Shown here: positions 1-5,303 of the stretch, piece by piece | Layout of the letters: each line of letters opens with the position of its first letter | Position numbering within the stretch: the first letter of the stretch is position 1 | Source of the DNA: Chloroflexota bacterium | GTDB lineage: Bacteria; Chloroflexota; Anaerolineae; UBA1429 | Reading direction: 5' to 3' | Assembly (NCBI GenBank): GCA_012513725.1 | Contig: JAAZBQ010000476.1 | Location: 1-5,674 of the forward strand | DNA length: 5,674 nt | Position numbers and translations under genes: made by a program | The notes under the pieces: model-generated | The model's database searches: none | What the model was told of the DNA's origin: nothing | What the model saw: only the letters and a program-made list of their open reading frames with translations

Positions 1-68
1 CAGGACGTCAGGAACAGCGTCGCCACCAGCAGGCCCCAGGCGATGTGTCGCCATCCTCTCCTGTGCAT
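1..68 (-). CDS. 5' end of a divergent gene, probable lipoprotein or membrane-anchored protein (partial)
   Basis: On the minus strand an ATG at 68-66 opens a frame that stays open to the left edge. The readable start is MHRRGWRHIAWGLLVATLFLTS, followed by a codon beginning TG that the edge cuts off. It has a basic N-terminus (R3, R4, R7) and then a hydrophobic stretch (residues 9-20), which is the layout of a signal peptide. If the truncated codon is TGC or TGT, the end would read L-T-S-C, a good lipobox; TGG (Trp) and TGA (stop) are the other possibilities. The start is supported by a near-perfect Shine-Dalgarno, GGAGGTGA, at 79-72. The other nearby ATG, in another frame inside the gene, gives no hydrophobic segment. 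The gene is transcribed away from the solute-binding protein gene and shares its upstream region. The product cannot be named from 22 residues; a secreted or lipid-anchored protein is the inference. Confidence 0.68.
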   Translation of the reverse strand, partial: MHRRGWRHIAWGLLVATLFLTS

Positions 69-71
69 CTG

Positions 72-79
72 TCACCTCC
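72..79 (-). promoter_or_regulatory. Strong Shine-Dalgarno of the divergent gene
   Basis: The plus strand reads TCACCTCC, so the minus strand carries GGAGGTGA, almost fully complementary to the 3' end of 16S rRNA. It lies 3 nt before the ATG at 68-66 (7 nt from its GGAG core). This is what decides that the short frame at the left edge is a real gene start. Confidence 0.75.
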
Positions 80-104
80 CGGTTCTCGGTGGACTCCGTG
101 CACA

Positions 105-144
105 CCAGACGCTCCTGTCTGGCCAGACGCTCCCGTCTGGCCAG
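105..144. repeat. Two tandem 18-bp palindromes plus a 4-bp third start (candidate operator pair or paired hairpins)
   Basis: Unit 1 (105-122) is CCAGACGCTCCTGTCTGG and unit 2 (123-140) is CCAGACGCTCCCGTCTGG. They abut directly, differ at one base, and are followed by CCAG (141-144), the first four bases of a further unit. Each unit is an inverted repeat: the second has perfect 7-bp arms around CTCC, and the first has one G:T pair in the arm. Their junction makes a perfect 12-bp palindrome at 117-128. The array lies between the candidate minus-strand promoter and the divergent gene start. It could be a double operator acting as a roadblock, or two hairpins in that gene's leader. I do not recognise the regulator family. 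Confidence 0.7.
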
Positions 145-160
145 CGGTTCCCCTACTTAT

Positions 161-190
161 AGTCTACTCCATCTGCCGGCCGGTGGACAA
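161..190 (-). promoter_or_regulatory. Candidate sigma-70 promoter of the divergent gene
   Basis: Read on the minus strand, TTGTCC (190-185) stands 18 bp before TAGACT (166-161), each matching 4 of 6 consensus bases. An overlapping alternative -10, TATAAG, lies at 161-156. This is the AT-richest patch of the control region. Transcription would begin near 150-154, just before the tandem palindromes. The assignment is by eye and moderate only. Confidence 0.4.
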
Positions 191-215
191 CCGACGCTGC
201 ACGTCGCTGTCGTGC

Positions 216-245
216 TTGACATAGGCACTGTGCTTACGCTATACA
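216..245 (+). promoter_or_regulatory. Sigma-70 type promoter of the solute-binding protein gene
   Basis: A perfect -35 hexamer TTGACA (216-221) is followed after 18 bp by TATACA (240-245), which matches 4 of 6 bases of the -10 consensus. Transcription would start near 252, giving a leader of about 170 nt before the GTG at 424. The spacer holds a small inverted repeat, GCAC-T-GTGC (224-232). An arm pair GCACG/CGTGC (199-203 and 211-215) lies just upstream. Either could be a regulator site. Confidence 0.6.
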
Positions 246-251
246 TACGGT

Positions 252-423
252 CCCAGGGTGACGGCGCACGGGTGCGTTGTTCTGCAAGCGGGACGGACCG
301 ACCGAGAGAGGAGGGCGCGAGCGGACGACAACCGACGGAACCGATAGGGCCTGTGACTGGTGCTTGGATACGGAGAGGCCACCGATAGTCGATTCACCTG
401 GCTTGTTGCCAAAGGAGGCTACC
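252..423 (+). other. Long 5' leader without a recognised riboswitch
   Basis: Between the predicted transcription start and the GTG codon lie about 170 nt. I see no core of a known riboswitch and no credible upstream gene. What is visible is a small hairpin CGCAC-GG-GTGCG (265-276), a second copy of GACAACCGACG (327-337; first copy 186-196), and two copies of CCGATAG (341-347 and 382-388). The in-frame codons upstream of 424 lack a ribosome-binding site and read as non-protein-like sequence. The leader may carry regulation, but nothing specific can be assigned. Confidence 0.4.
413..418 (+). promoter_or_regulatory. Shine-Dalgarno that fixes the GTG start at 424
   Basis: AGGAGG (413-418, within AAAGGAGG) lies 5 nt before GTG 424-426. 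The same frame is open back to a TTG at 277, but that codon has no such site and would place about 49 residues before the Tat signal. The GTG is therefore preferred. Confidence 0.85.
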
Positions 424-2439
424 GTGACCGCACACCGCATCACACGTCGAGAATTCCTCCGCGTTTCCGCACTGAGCGCCGCCGCCACCGTGGCCGCGGC
501 GTGCGTCGTCGAGCCGGTAACGGCTCCCGCGGAACCGGCCGAGGCTGCCCCTGCGGCCCCCGCCGCTCCGCAGGCCCCCGCAGCACCCGCAGCGCCCGCA
601 TCTCGCTTTTCCGAGGCCCCCATGCTCGCCGAACTGGTCGCAAGCGGCGAACTGCCCCCTGTCGACGAGCGCCTGCCCGAGAACCCCGACACCGTGGCGC
701 CCGTCGAGTCGATCGGCAAATACGGCGGCGCCTGGCGGCGTGGCTTTACCGGCGTCTCGGACCGGTGGGGCCCGACCAAGATGAAGGCCAACAACCTGCT
801 CTGGTACACGCAGGACATCGTCCTGCGCCCCGCGCTGGTCGAATCTTGGGACATGAACGAGGACGCCTCTACGTGGGTGTTCCACCTGCGCAGGGGCATG
901 AAGTGGTCCGACGGGGAACCCTTCACCAGCGCCGATTTCCAGTGGTACTATGACCACCACGTCACCAACACCGAGATCTCGCCGATTCCCTCGGGTGAGC
1001 TCTCCACTGGCACCCCCAGCCAGCTCGGCGTCTTTACCTCCCCCGACGACTATACGGTGTCCATGGAGTTCGCCCACCCCAACCCGACCTTCGGCTACCC
1101 GATGGGCGGCCACTGGCACCAGCCCTTTGTACCCCACCACTATATGGCGCAGTTCCATATGGAGCTGGTCGAGGACAAGGATGCGCTGACTGCCCTCGTC
1201 GCCGAAAACGGGTTTGACTCGTGGGCGTCGTACTATGTGGACCGCAACTCCTGGTTCCTGAACCCGGACCGGCCGACGACAGACCCCTGGATGAACACCA
1301 ACGCGCTCTCGGAGCAGGTGTTCGTCATGGAGCGCAATCCCTACTTCTGGCAGGTGGATACCGAGGGCCAGCAACTCCCCTACATCGACACCGTCACCCA
1401 CCGCCTGTACGAGAGCGCCGACGTGTTCAACATGTGGATCCTGGGCGGCGAGATCGACTGCCAGAGCCGGGGCGTGGGCATGAGCAACTACACGCTCTAC
1501 AAGGAGAACGAGGAGCGGGGCGGCTATGACGTCAAGTTCCTCCTCGGCGCGAACCACACGGCCCTGCAACTGAACATGACGGCCCAGGAGCCCCGCCTCC
1601 GGGAGCTCTTCCAGGACCGCCGGGTGCGCATGGCCGTCTCGCACTGCGCGAACCGCGAGGAGATGAACGATCTCCTGCATGATGGGCTCGGGACGCCGCG
1701 CCAGTACAGCCCCATCAGCGTGTCGCCCAACTACCACGAGCGGCTCACGAATACCGCCGTCGAGTACGATCCGGACGCAGCCAACGCCCTCCTCGATGAG
1801 GCCGGCTACACCGAGCGGGACGCCGACGGCTACCGCACCTTCAAGGACGGCTCCGGCGACACGATCTCCATCATCATCGAGGGCACCTCGCAAGAGGACG
1901 ACACGGTCATGACGCTCGTCTCCTACATGGAGGCGATCGGGCTCAAGGCGTCGTACAAGTTCGACGAGCGCTCGCTGTACGAGGAGCGCGTCCGGGCGAA
2001 CGACGTCGACGCGGCGTCGTGGGGCGGCAACCGCACCATCCTGCCGATCATCGATCCCGGGATCATGCTGGGCACCATGGAGGGCTTTCCCTGGGCGAAC
2101 GCCTGGGGTCGGTGGAAGAACCGCATCGACGACCCGACCGGCGAGGAGCCCCCGGAGGGCCACTGGATCTGGGATATCTGGGATATCTGGGATCAGGTCG
2201 CCGCAGAAACCGACGAGGCCGAGCGGAACAGGCTCTTTGCCGGCATCCTGGACATCTGGGCCGACGAGCTGCCGATGATCGGCTTTGTCGGCGAACTCCC
2301 GGAACTGGTCATCGTCAGCAAGGCGATGCACAACTACCCGGGCAACATCCCCAGCGAGAACGCCTTGGGTGGCGAGCACTTTTTACAGGCGCAGTTCGTA
2401 TACTGGGAGGATCCCGAGAATCACGTGTACCAAGGATAG
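424..2439 (+). CDS. ABC transporter solute-binding lipoprotein, family 5 (peptide/oligosaccharide class)
   Basis: The 671-residue product would capture a solute outside the membrane and hand it to an ABC permease. A Tat-type signal opens it: T-R-R-E-F-L-R at residues 7-13, a hydrophobic stretch at 14-26, and C27 as probable lipid-modified cysteine, though the preceding AAA is a weak lipobox. An Ala/Pro-rich low-complexity linker spans about 34-59. The mature domain has SBP_bac_5 features: a G-K-Y-G-G strand (about residue 100), LRRGMKWSDGEPF at 155-167, the NPYFWQVD motif in the middle, and an ETDEAERNRLF-type helix near the end. Length fits the long variants of this family. Family membership is well supported; the ligand is not, since family 5 binds peptides, nickel chelates, opines and oligosaccharides. 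No permease or ATPase gene follows: a terminator closes the gene, so the membrane partners must be elsewhere. An I-W-D triplet is repeated three times at 582-590. Confidence 0.92.
   Translation: MTAHRITRREFLRVSALSAAATVAAACVVEPVTAPAEPAEAAPAAPAAPQAPAAPAAPASRFSEAPMLAELVASGELPPVDERLPENPDTVAPVESIGKYGGAWRRGFTGVSDRWGPTKMKANNLLWYTQDIVLRPALVESWDMNEDASTWVFHLRRGMKWSDGEPFTSADFQWYYDHHVTNTEISPIPSGELSTGTPSQLGVFTSPDDYTVSMEFAHPNPTFGYPMGGHWHQPFVPHHYMAQFHMELVEDKDALTALVAENGFDSWASYYVDRNSWFLNPDRPTTDPWMNTNALSEQVFVMERNPYFWQVDTEGQQLPYIDTVTHRLYESADVFNMWILGGEIDCQSRGVGMSNYTLYKENEERGGYDVKFLLGANHTALQLNMTAQEPRLRELFQDRRVRMAVSHCANREEMNDLLHDGLGTPRQYSPISVSPNYHERLTNTAVEYDPDAANALLDEAGYTERDADGYRTFKDGSGDTISIIIEGTSQEDDTVMTLVSYMEAIGLKASYKFDERSLYEERVRANDVDAASWGGNRTILPIIDPGIMLGTMEGFPWANAWGRWKNRIDDPTGEEPPEGHWIWDIWDIWDQVAAETDEAERNRLFAGILDIWADELPMIGFVGELPELVIVSKAMHNYPGNIPSENALGGEHFLQAQFVYWEDPENHVYQG
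2167..2193 (+). repeat. Three perfect copies of the 9-bp unit ATCTGGGAT inside the solute-binding protein gene
   Basis: ATCTGGGAT occurs at 2167-2175, 2176-2184 and 2185-2193 without a mismatch. Since the unit is 9 bp, the frame is kept and the protein gains Ile-Trp-Asp three times (residues 582-590). Identity at the third codon positions as well suggests recent duplication rather than selection on protein sequence alone. Confidence 0.9.
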
Positions 2440-2457
2440 CCATGTCCTGATGCTGCA

Positions 2458-2493
2458 GCAGGGGTGGGGACACGTCGTCCCCACCCCTCTTGC
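2458..2493 (+). terminator. Strong hairpin terminator after the solute-binding protein gene
   Basis: A perfect 11-bp stem, GGGGTGGGGAC (2461-2471) with GTCCCCACCCC (2477-2487), encloses a 5-nt loop. An outer GCA/TGC pair (2458-2460 and 2491-2493) can extend it past a TCT bulge. The stem starts 21 nt after the stop codon. The trailing sequence TCTTGCCTCCCTT is pyrimidine-rich but lacks a true T-run, so termination may be incomplete, although the stem is very stable by base count. Confidence 0.78.
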
Positions 2494-2518
2494 CTCCCTT
2501 CGGTTCCTGCGCTAGACT
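2490..2518 (+). promoter_or_regulatory. Candidate promoter of the hydrolase operon
   Basis: TTGCCT (2490-2495, 4 of 6 matches) lies 17 bp before TAGACT (2513-2518, 4 of 6 matches). This predicts a start near 2525 and a leader of about 33 nt. The -35 overlaps the tail of the upstream terminator. The operon needs a promoter of its own if that terminator works, which raises the plausibility of a modest match. The -10 hexamer is the same as that proposed for the divergent gene at the left edge. Confidence 0.45.
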
Positions 2519-2557
2519 CCTCCCGCCAACGCCACCCACGCCCCGGTGAGGAGACCC

Positions 2558-4000
2558 ATGAACGTCATTGTGATCATGAACGATAGCCTGCGGCGCGACC
2601 ACATCGCCGCCTATGGCCTGGCCCCGCCCTTTCCGCGTGCCGGCCGCAAAGGCTTCCCCTTTATCGAGACCCCCAACCTGGACCGGCTCGCCGCCCAGTC
2701 GGCCGTGTTTGACCGCTGCTACGTCGCCTCGTACCCCACGGTGCCCAACCGTCGCGATCTGTACACCGGGCGTTACGGTTTTCTGGAGACGGGTTGGGAG
2801 CCCCTGCGCGGCGATGACACGCTCCTGGCCGAGGTACTCGGCCAGGCCGGGGTGGTGACACAGCTGTACTTTGACTCCCTGCCCATGGGCTCGCCGGGTT
2901 ATGGTTTCGAGCGCGGGTTCGAGGGCTGGGAGTGGATCCGCGGGCAGCACGCCGATCACTATGTCACGGCGCCGGTGCCCATCTCCATGCCCTGCCTGCC
3001 CCACCAGGCGCGGGGCGACATCCTGCGGCTGGCCCGCATCCTGAAGAACGCCTACGTCCGCCACTATGAGCGGGACTATATGGCCCCCAAGACGATCGCC
3101 GCGGCGATGGATTGGCTGGAGGACAACTATACCCAACCCGGTTTCATGCTGTGGGTCGATACCTGGGATCCCCACGAGCCCTTTGACCCACCGCCCTACG
3201 ACCACGCGCGCTATGCCGACCCGGCCTACGACGGCTATGCCATCGTCTATCCCCAGTACGGGCGGGCATCGTACCTGGCCGACGCGGAGTTGAACGACAT
3301 CCGCGCCCGCTATGCCGGCGAGGTGACGATGGTCGACCGCGCGGTGGGGCGTCTCCTGGACCACGTACACGCCCTGGGGCTGGACGACAACACCATGATC
3401 GTGCACCTCACCGACCACGGCTATCTCCTGGGCGAGCACGACCTGCTGGGCAAGCCCGGCGACCTCCTCGGCAACCTGTACGAGCCCACCTGTCGCGTGG
3501 GGATGTTCATCCGGCACCCGGAGGGGATCGCCGCGGGCCAACGGATCGGGGCCATCGTGCAGCCGCCCGACGTGATGCCCACCATCCTGGATTACCTCGC
3601 CGTGCCGATCCCGCCGACCGTGCAGGGGCACTCGCTCCTGCCGTTGATGCGGGGCGAGGCCGAGGGCGTTCGCGACTATGCCGTCTCCGGGCGGTTCATC
3701 TACGAGCCACCAGCAGGCGCCGCGGATACCTCCACCGAGTTCGACGGCATGGCCGGCTCCCACTCCCAGGTCTGCGCCCGCACGGTGAGCACCGAGCAGT
3801 GGGCCTACATCGCCGCGCCCTACGACATGCCCTCGGAACTGTACGACCTGGAGGAGGACCCGCTCCAGGAGCAGAACGTCATCGACCAGTACCCCGAGGT
3901 AGCCGAGGCGCTGCACCGGGCGCTGATCGGCTTTCTCGAGGAGCACGGCGTGCCCGAGCCGGGCATCGCCCCATTCCGCGGCCAGCCAGAAGAGGAGTAG
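2558..4000 (+). CDS. Sulfatase/alkaline phosphatase superfamily hydrolase with Thr in the nucleophile position
   Basis: This 480-residue protein has the sulfatase fold order: N-terminal metal motif M-N-D-S-L-R-R-D-H (7-15, D9 as ligand), E-T-P-N-L-D-R-L-A (37-45), nucleophile motif T-V-P-N-R-R-D-L-Y-T-G (61-71), D-P-H-E-P-F (204-209, H206), T-D-H-G (285-288, D286/H287 as ligands), G-E-H-D-L-L-G-K-P (292-300, K299), and a C-terminal E-L-Y-D-L-E-E-D-P block. In sulfatases the motif is C/S-x-P-x-R-x-x-L-x-T-G and the Cys or Ser becomes formylglycine; here T61 fills that place. Thr nucleophiles occur in phosphodiesterases, phosphonoacetate hydrolases and phosphoethanolamine transferases of the same superfamily, so the substrate may be a phospho- or phosphono-ester rather than a sulfate. 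No signal peptide or membrane segment is visible, hence probably cytoplasmic. ATG 2558 is chosen because GAGGAG (2548-2553) precedes it; the GTG at 2546 overlaps that site. It is likely first gene of an operon. Confidence 0.9.
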   Translation: MNVIVIMNDSLRRDHIAAYGLAPPFPRAGRKGFPFIETPNLDRLAAQSAVFDRCYVASYPTVPNRRDLYTGRYGFLETGWEPLRGDDTLLAEVLGQAGVVTQLYFDSLPMGSPGYGFERGFEGWEWIRGQHADHYVTAPVPISMPCLPHQARGDILRLARILKNAYVRHYERDYMAPKTIAAAMDWLEDNYTQPGFMLWVDTWDPHEPFDPPPYDHARYADPAYDGYAIVYPQYGRASYLADAELNDIRARYAGEVTMVDRAVGRLLDHVHALGLDDNTMIVHLTDHGYLLGEHDLLGKPGDLLGNLYEPTCRVGMFIRHPEGIAAGQRIGAIVQPPDVMPTILDYLAVPIPPTVQGHSLLPLMRGEAEGVRDYAVSGRFIYEPPAGAADTSTEFDGMAGSHSQVCARTVSTEQWAYIAAPYDMPSELYDLEEDPLQEQNVIDQYPEVAEALHRALIGFLEEHGVPEPGIAPFRGQPEEE

Positions 4001-4007
4001 CCCCACC

Positions 4008-4244
4008 ATGCCCGAGGACACCGTGCTGTACGTCTTTCAGGATAACCACGGCAAATGGCTGGCCACGCCCGACGCCGACGAGGCGCGCCTGTACGTCACG
4101 CCGGACTTCGCCCGGCAGGAGATCGAGACGCTGACCCTCGCCGAGCTCCACCGGCGCGACCCCCACGCCCTGGTTCGCGCCCGCAACCAGTTTTACTATG
4201 CCGCGGACCTCATCGCCGGCACGCCCCGGGGCGCCGTGGTGTGA
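4008..4244 (+). CDS. Hypothetical 78-residue protein between the hydrolase and the UroD-like gene
   Basis: I do not recognise this protein. It starts at an ATG 7 nt after the hydrolase stop codon, with AGAGGAG (3991-3997) inside the end of that gene as ribosome-binding site about 10 nt away. Third codon positions are nearly all G or C, as in the neighbours, which supports a real gene. The product is soluble and without Cys, signal peptide or membrane segment. The first half (V-L-Y-V-F-Q-D-N-H-G-K-W-L-A at 6-19, then E-A-R-L-Y-V-T-P at 25-32) looks like beta strands. A helix-like charged stretch (about 33-50) and a Y-Y-A-A-D-L-I-A segment (63-70) follow. Tight spacing suggests co-translation with the hydrolase. 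A small partner or regulatory subunit of one of the flanking enzymes is possible, but this is inference from position only. Confidence 0.72.
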   Translation: MPEDTVLYVFQDNHGKWLATPDADEARLYVTPDFARQEIETLTLAELHRRDPHALVRARNQFYYAADLIAGTPRGAVV

Positions 4245-4252
4245 ACCCTCTG

Positions 4253-4285
4253 CCCTCCCGGTGGCTGTCTTGGCGATCGGGAGGG
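4253..4285 (+). other. Hairpin in the gap before the UroD-like gene
   Basis: CCCTCCCG (4253-4260) and CGGGAGGG (4278-4285) form a perfect 8-bp stem around a 17-nt loop, 8 nt after the stop codon of the small gene. No T-run follows (TAAGACC), so it is a weak terminator at best. It may act as an mRNA processing or stabilising element that sets the UroD-like gene apart from the first two genes. I found no convincing promoter between it and the GTG at 4311. Confidence 0.5.
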
Positions 4286-4310
4286 TAAGACCATACGGAG
4301 CGATAGACCC

Positions 4311-5300
4311 GTGAACCACCTGGAGCGCTTTCAGGCCCTGATGTCTTTTCAGCCCGTGGACCGGCTTCCGCGCATCGAGTGGGCGCCCTGGTGGGACCAG
4401 ACCATCGCCCGCTGGCGCGGCGAGGGGCTGCCAGCCCGCCTAAAGAGCCACTTTGATGTTCGCGAGTACCTGGGGTTGGATCCTTACCACCAGGTGTGGA
4501 GCCGCCCGCGAGCGAGTGGCTTTCCGGCCATGCCCCACGGGCAGGGGCCCGTGGCCACCGAGGCGGACTATGAGGCCCTCCTCCCGCACCTGTATCCACC
4601 CCAGGGAGAGCACCTCGACGAACTGGCCGCCTGGGGGCGCCGGCAGGCGCGCGGCGAGGTGGTCGTGTGGCTGTCACTCGAAGGGTTTTTCTGGTACCCA
4701 CGCACCCTGTTTGGCATCCAGCCGCACTTGACCGCGTTCTATGACCTGCCGGACCTCATGCAGCGCATGAACCGCGACCTGGCCGAGTACCATGTCCGGT
4801 ACCTGAACGAGGTGCGCAAGGTGTGCTGTCCCGCGTTCATGACCTTTGCCGAGGACATGTCCTACAACAAGGGGCCCATGCTCTCCCGGGCGCTGTTCGA
4901 GGAGTTCATCGCGCCGCACTACCGGCGCGTGGTACCCGTACTGCAAGAGATGGGCACCCGGGTCATCGTGGATACGGACGGGGACCCCAGTCTGATGATC
5001 GACTGGCTGGAGGGGGTGGGGGTCGAGGGTGTGCTGCCCCTCGAGCGGCAGGCGGGGGTGGATGCGGCGCGACTCCGCGCCGACCATCCGCGGCTCCTGA
5101 TGCTCGGCCACTATGACAAGATGGTGATGGACCGCGGCGTCGAGGCGATCCGCAAAGAGTTCGAGCGGCTGCGCCCCGTCGTGCGCACCGGTGGATATCT
5201 CCCCGGGGTGGACCACCAGACGCCGCCCGGCGTCTCGCTGGCCCAATACCGCGAATACCTGGAGGTGCAGCGCGAGTTCAGCGTCTCGGCGGTCGGCTAG
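4311..5300 (+). CDS. Uroporphyrinogen decarboxylase family (UroD-like) protein, not HemE
   Basis: The 329-residue product has the TIM-barrel layout of the UroD-like/methyltransferase group: N-terminal E-R-F-Q-A-L-M-S-F-Q-P-V-D-R-L-P (5-20), F-A-E-D-M-S-Y-N-K-G-P (179-189), D-T-D-G-D (221-225), P-L-E-R-Q-A-G-V-D (243-251), G-H-Y-D-K (266-270), and G-G-Y-L-P-G-V-D-H (294-302) near the end. It lacks the M-R-Q-A-G-R-Y motif of HemE, so heme synthesis is unlikely. Its only cysteines are adjacent, C172 and C173, and there is no H-x-C zinc motif as in MtaA-type corrinoid:coenzyme M methyltransferases. The exact reaction is therefore open. GTG 4311 is chosen because it keeps the family's N-terminal motif; the alternative ATG at 4341 would delete it. 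A weak GGAG (4297-4300) lies 10 nt upstream. It is probably cytoplasmic and the last gene of the hydrolase operon. Confidence 0.85.
   Translation: MNHLERFQALMSFQPVDRLPRIEWAPWWDQTIARWRGEGLPARLKSHFDVREYLGLDPYHQVWSRPRASGFPAMPHGQGPVATEADYEALLPHLYPPQGEHLDELAAWGRRQARGEVVVWLSLEGFFWYPRTLFGIQPHLTAFYDLPDLMQRMNRDLAEYHVRYLNEVRKVCCPAFMTFAEDMSYNKGPMLSRALFEEFIAPHYRRVVPVLQEMGTRVIVDTDGDPSLMIDWLEGVGVEGVLPLERQAGVDAARLRADHPRLLMLGHYDKMVMDRGVEAIRKEFERLRPVVRTGGYLPGVDHQTPPGVSLAQYREYLEVQREFSVSAVG
5218..5235 (+). other. Perfect inverted repeat near the 3' end of the UroD-like gene
   Basis: AGACGCCG and CGGCGTCT flank a central CC inside the codons for Q-T-P-P-G-V-S, ending 62 nt before the stop. As there is no room for a terminator after the gene, this and a small palindrome at the stop are the only hairpins near the 3' end. 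Conserved protein sequence alone may explain it. Confidence 0.35.
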
Positions 5301-5303
5301 GGC

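Noticed and set aside
105..144. The tandem palindromes as the start of a CRISPR array
   Set aside because: The two units abut with no spacer between them, and there is no further regular repetition.
89..388. Plus-strand open frame of 99 codons in the control region
   Set aside because: It covers the tandem palindromes and both promoters, has no convincing ribosome-binding site, and its protein looks random and Arg/Ser/Gly-rich.
394..2379. Minus-strand open frame of 661 codons opposite the solute-binding protein gene
   Set aside because: Its protein is low in motif content and rich in Val, Gly, Arg, Asp and His, as expected for the antisense of a GC-rich gene. The plus-strand frame has clear family motifs throughout.
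2315..4021. Minus-strand open frame of 568 codons opposite the hydrolase gene
   Set aside because: Antisense shadow of the same type. It also runs across the terminator region and two genes, and no family motif is visible.
4222..4233. 12-bp palindrome CGCCCCGGGGCG at the end of the small gene
   Set aside because: Made only of G and C inside coding sequence of a GC-rich genome, so chance is a sufficient explanation.
4270..4298. Possible promoter before the UroD-like gene (TTGGCG at 4270)
   Set aside because: No acceptable -10 hexamer lies 16-18 bp downstream.
3879..4319. Minus-strand frame of 146 codons opposite the small gene
   Set aside because: The plus-strand small gene has the better ribosome-binding site, G/C third positions and operon spacing.
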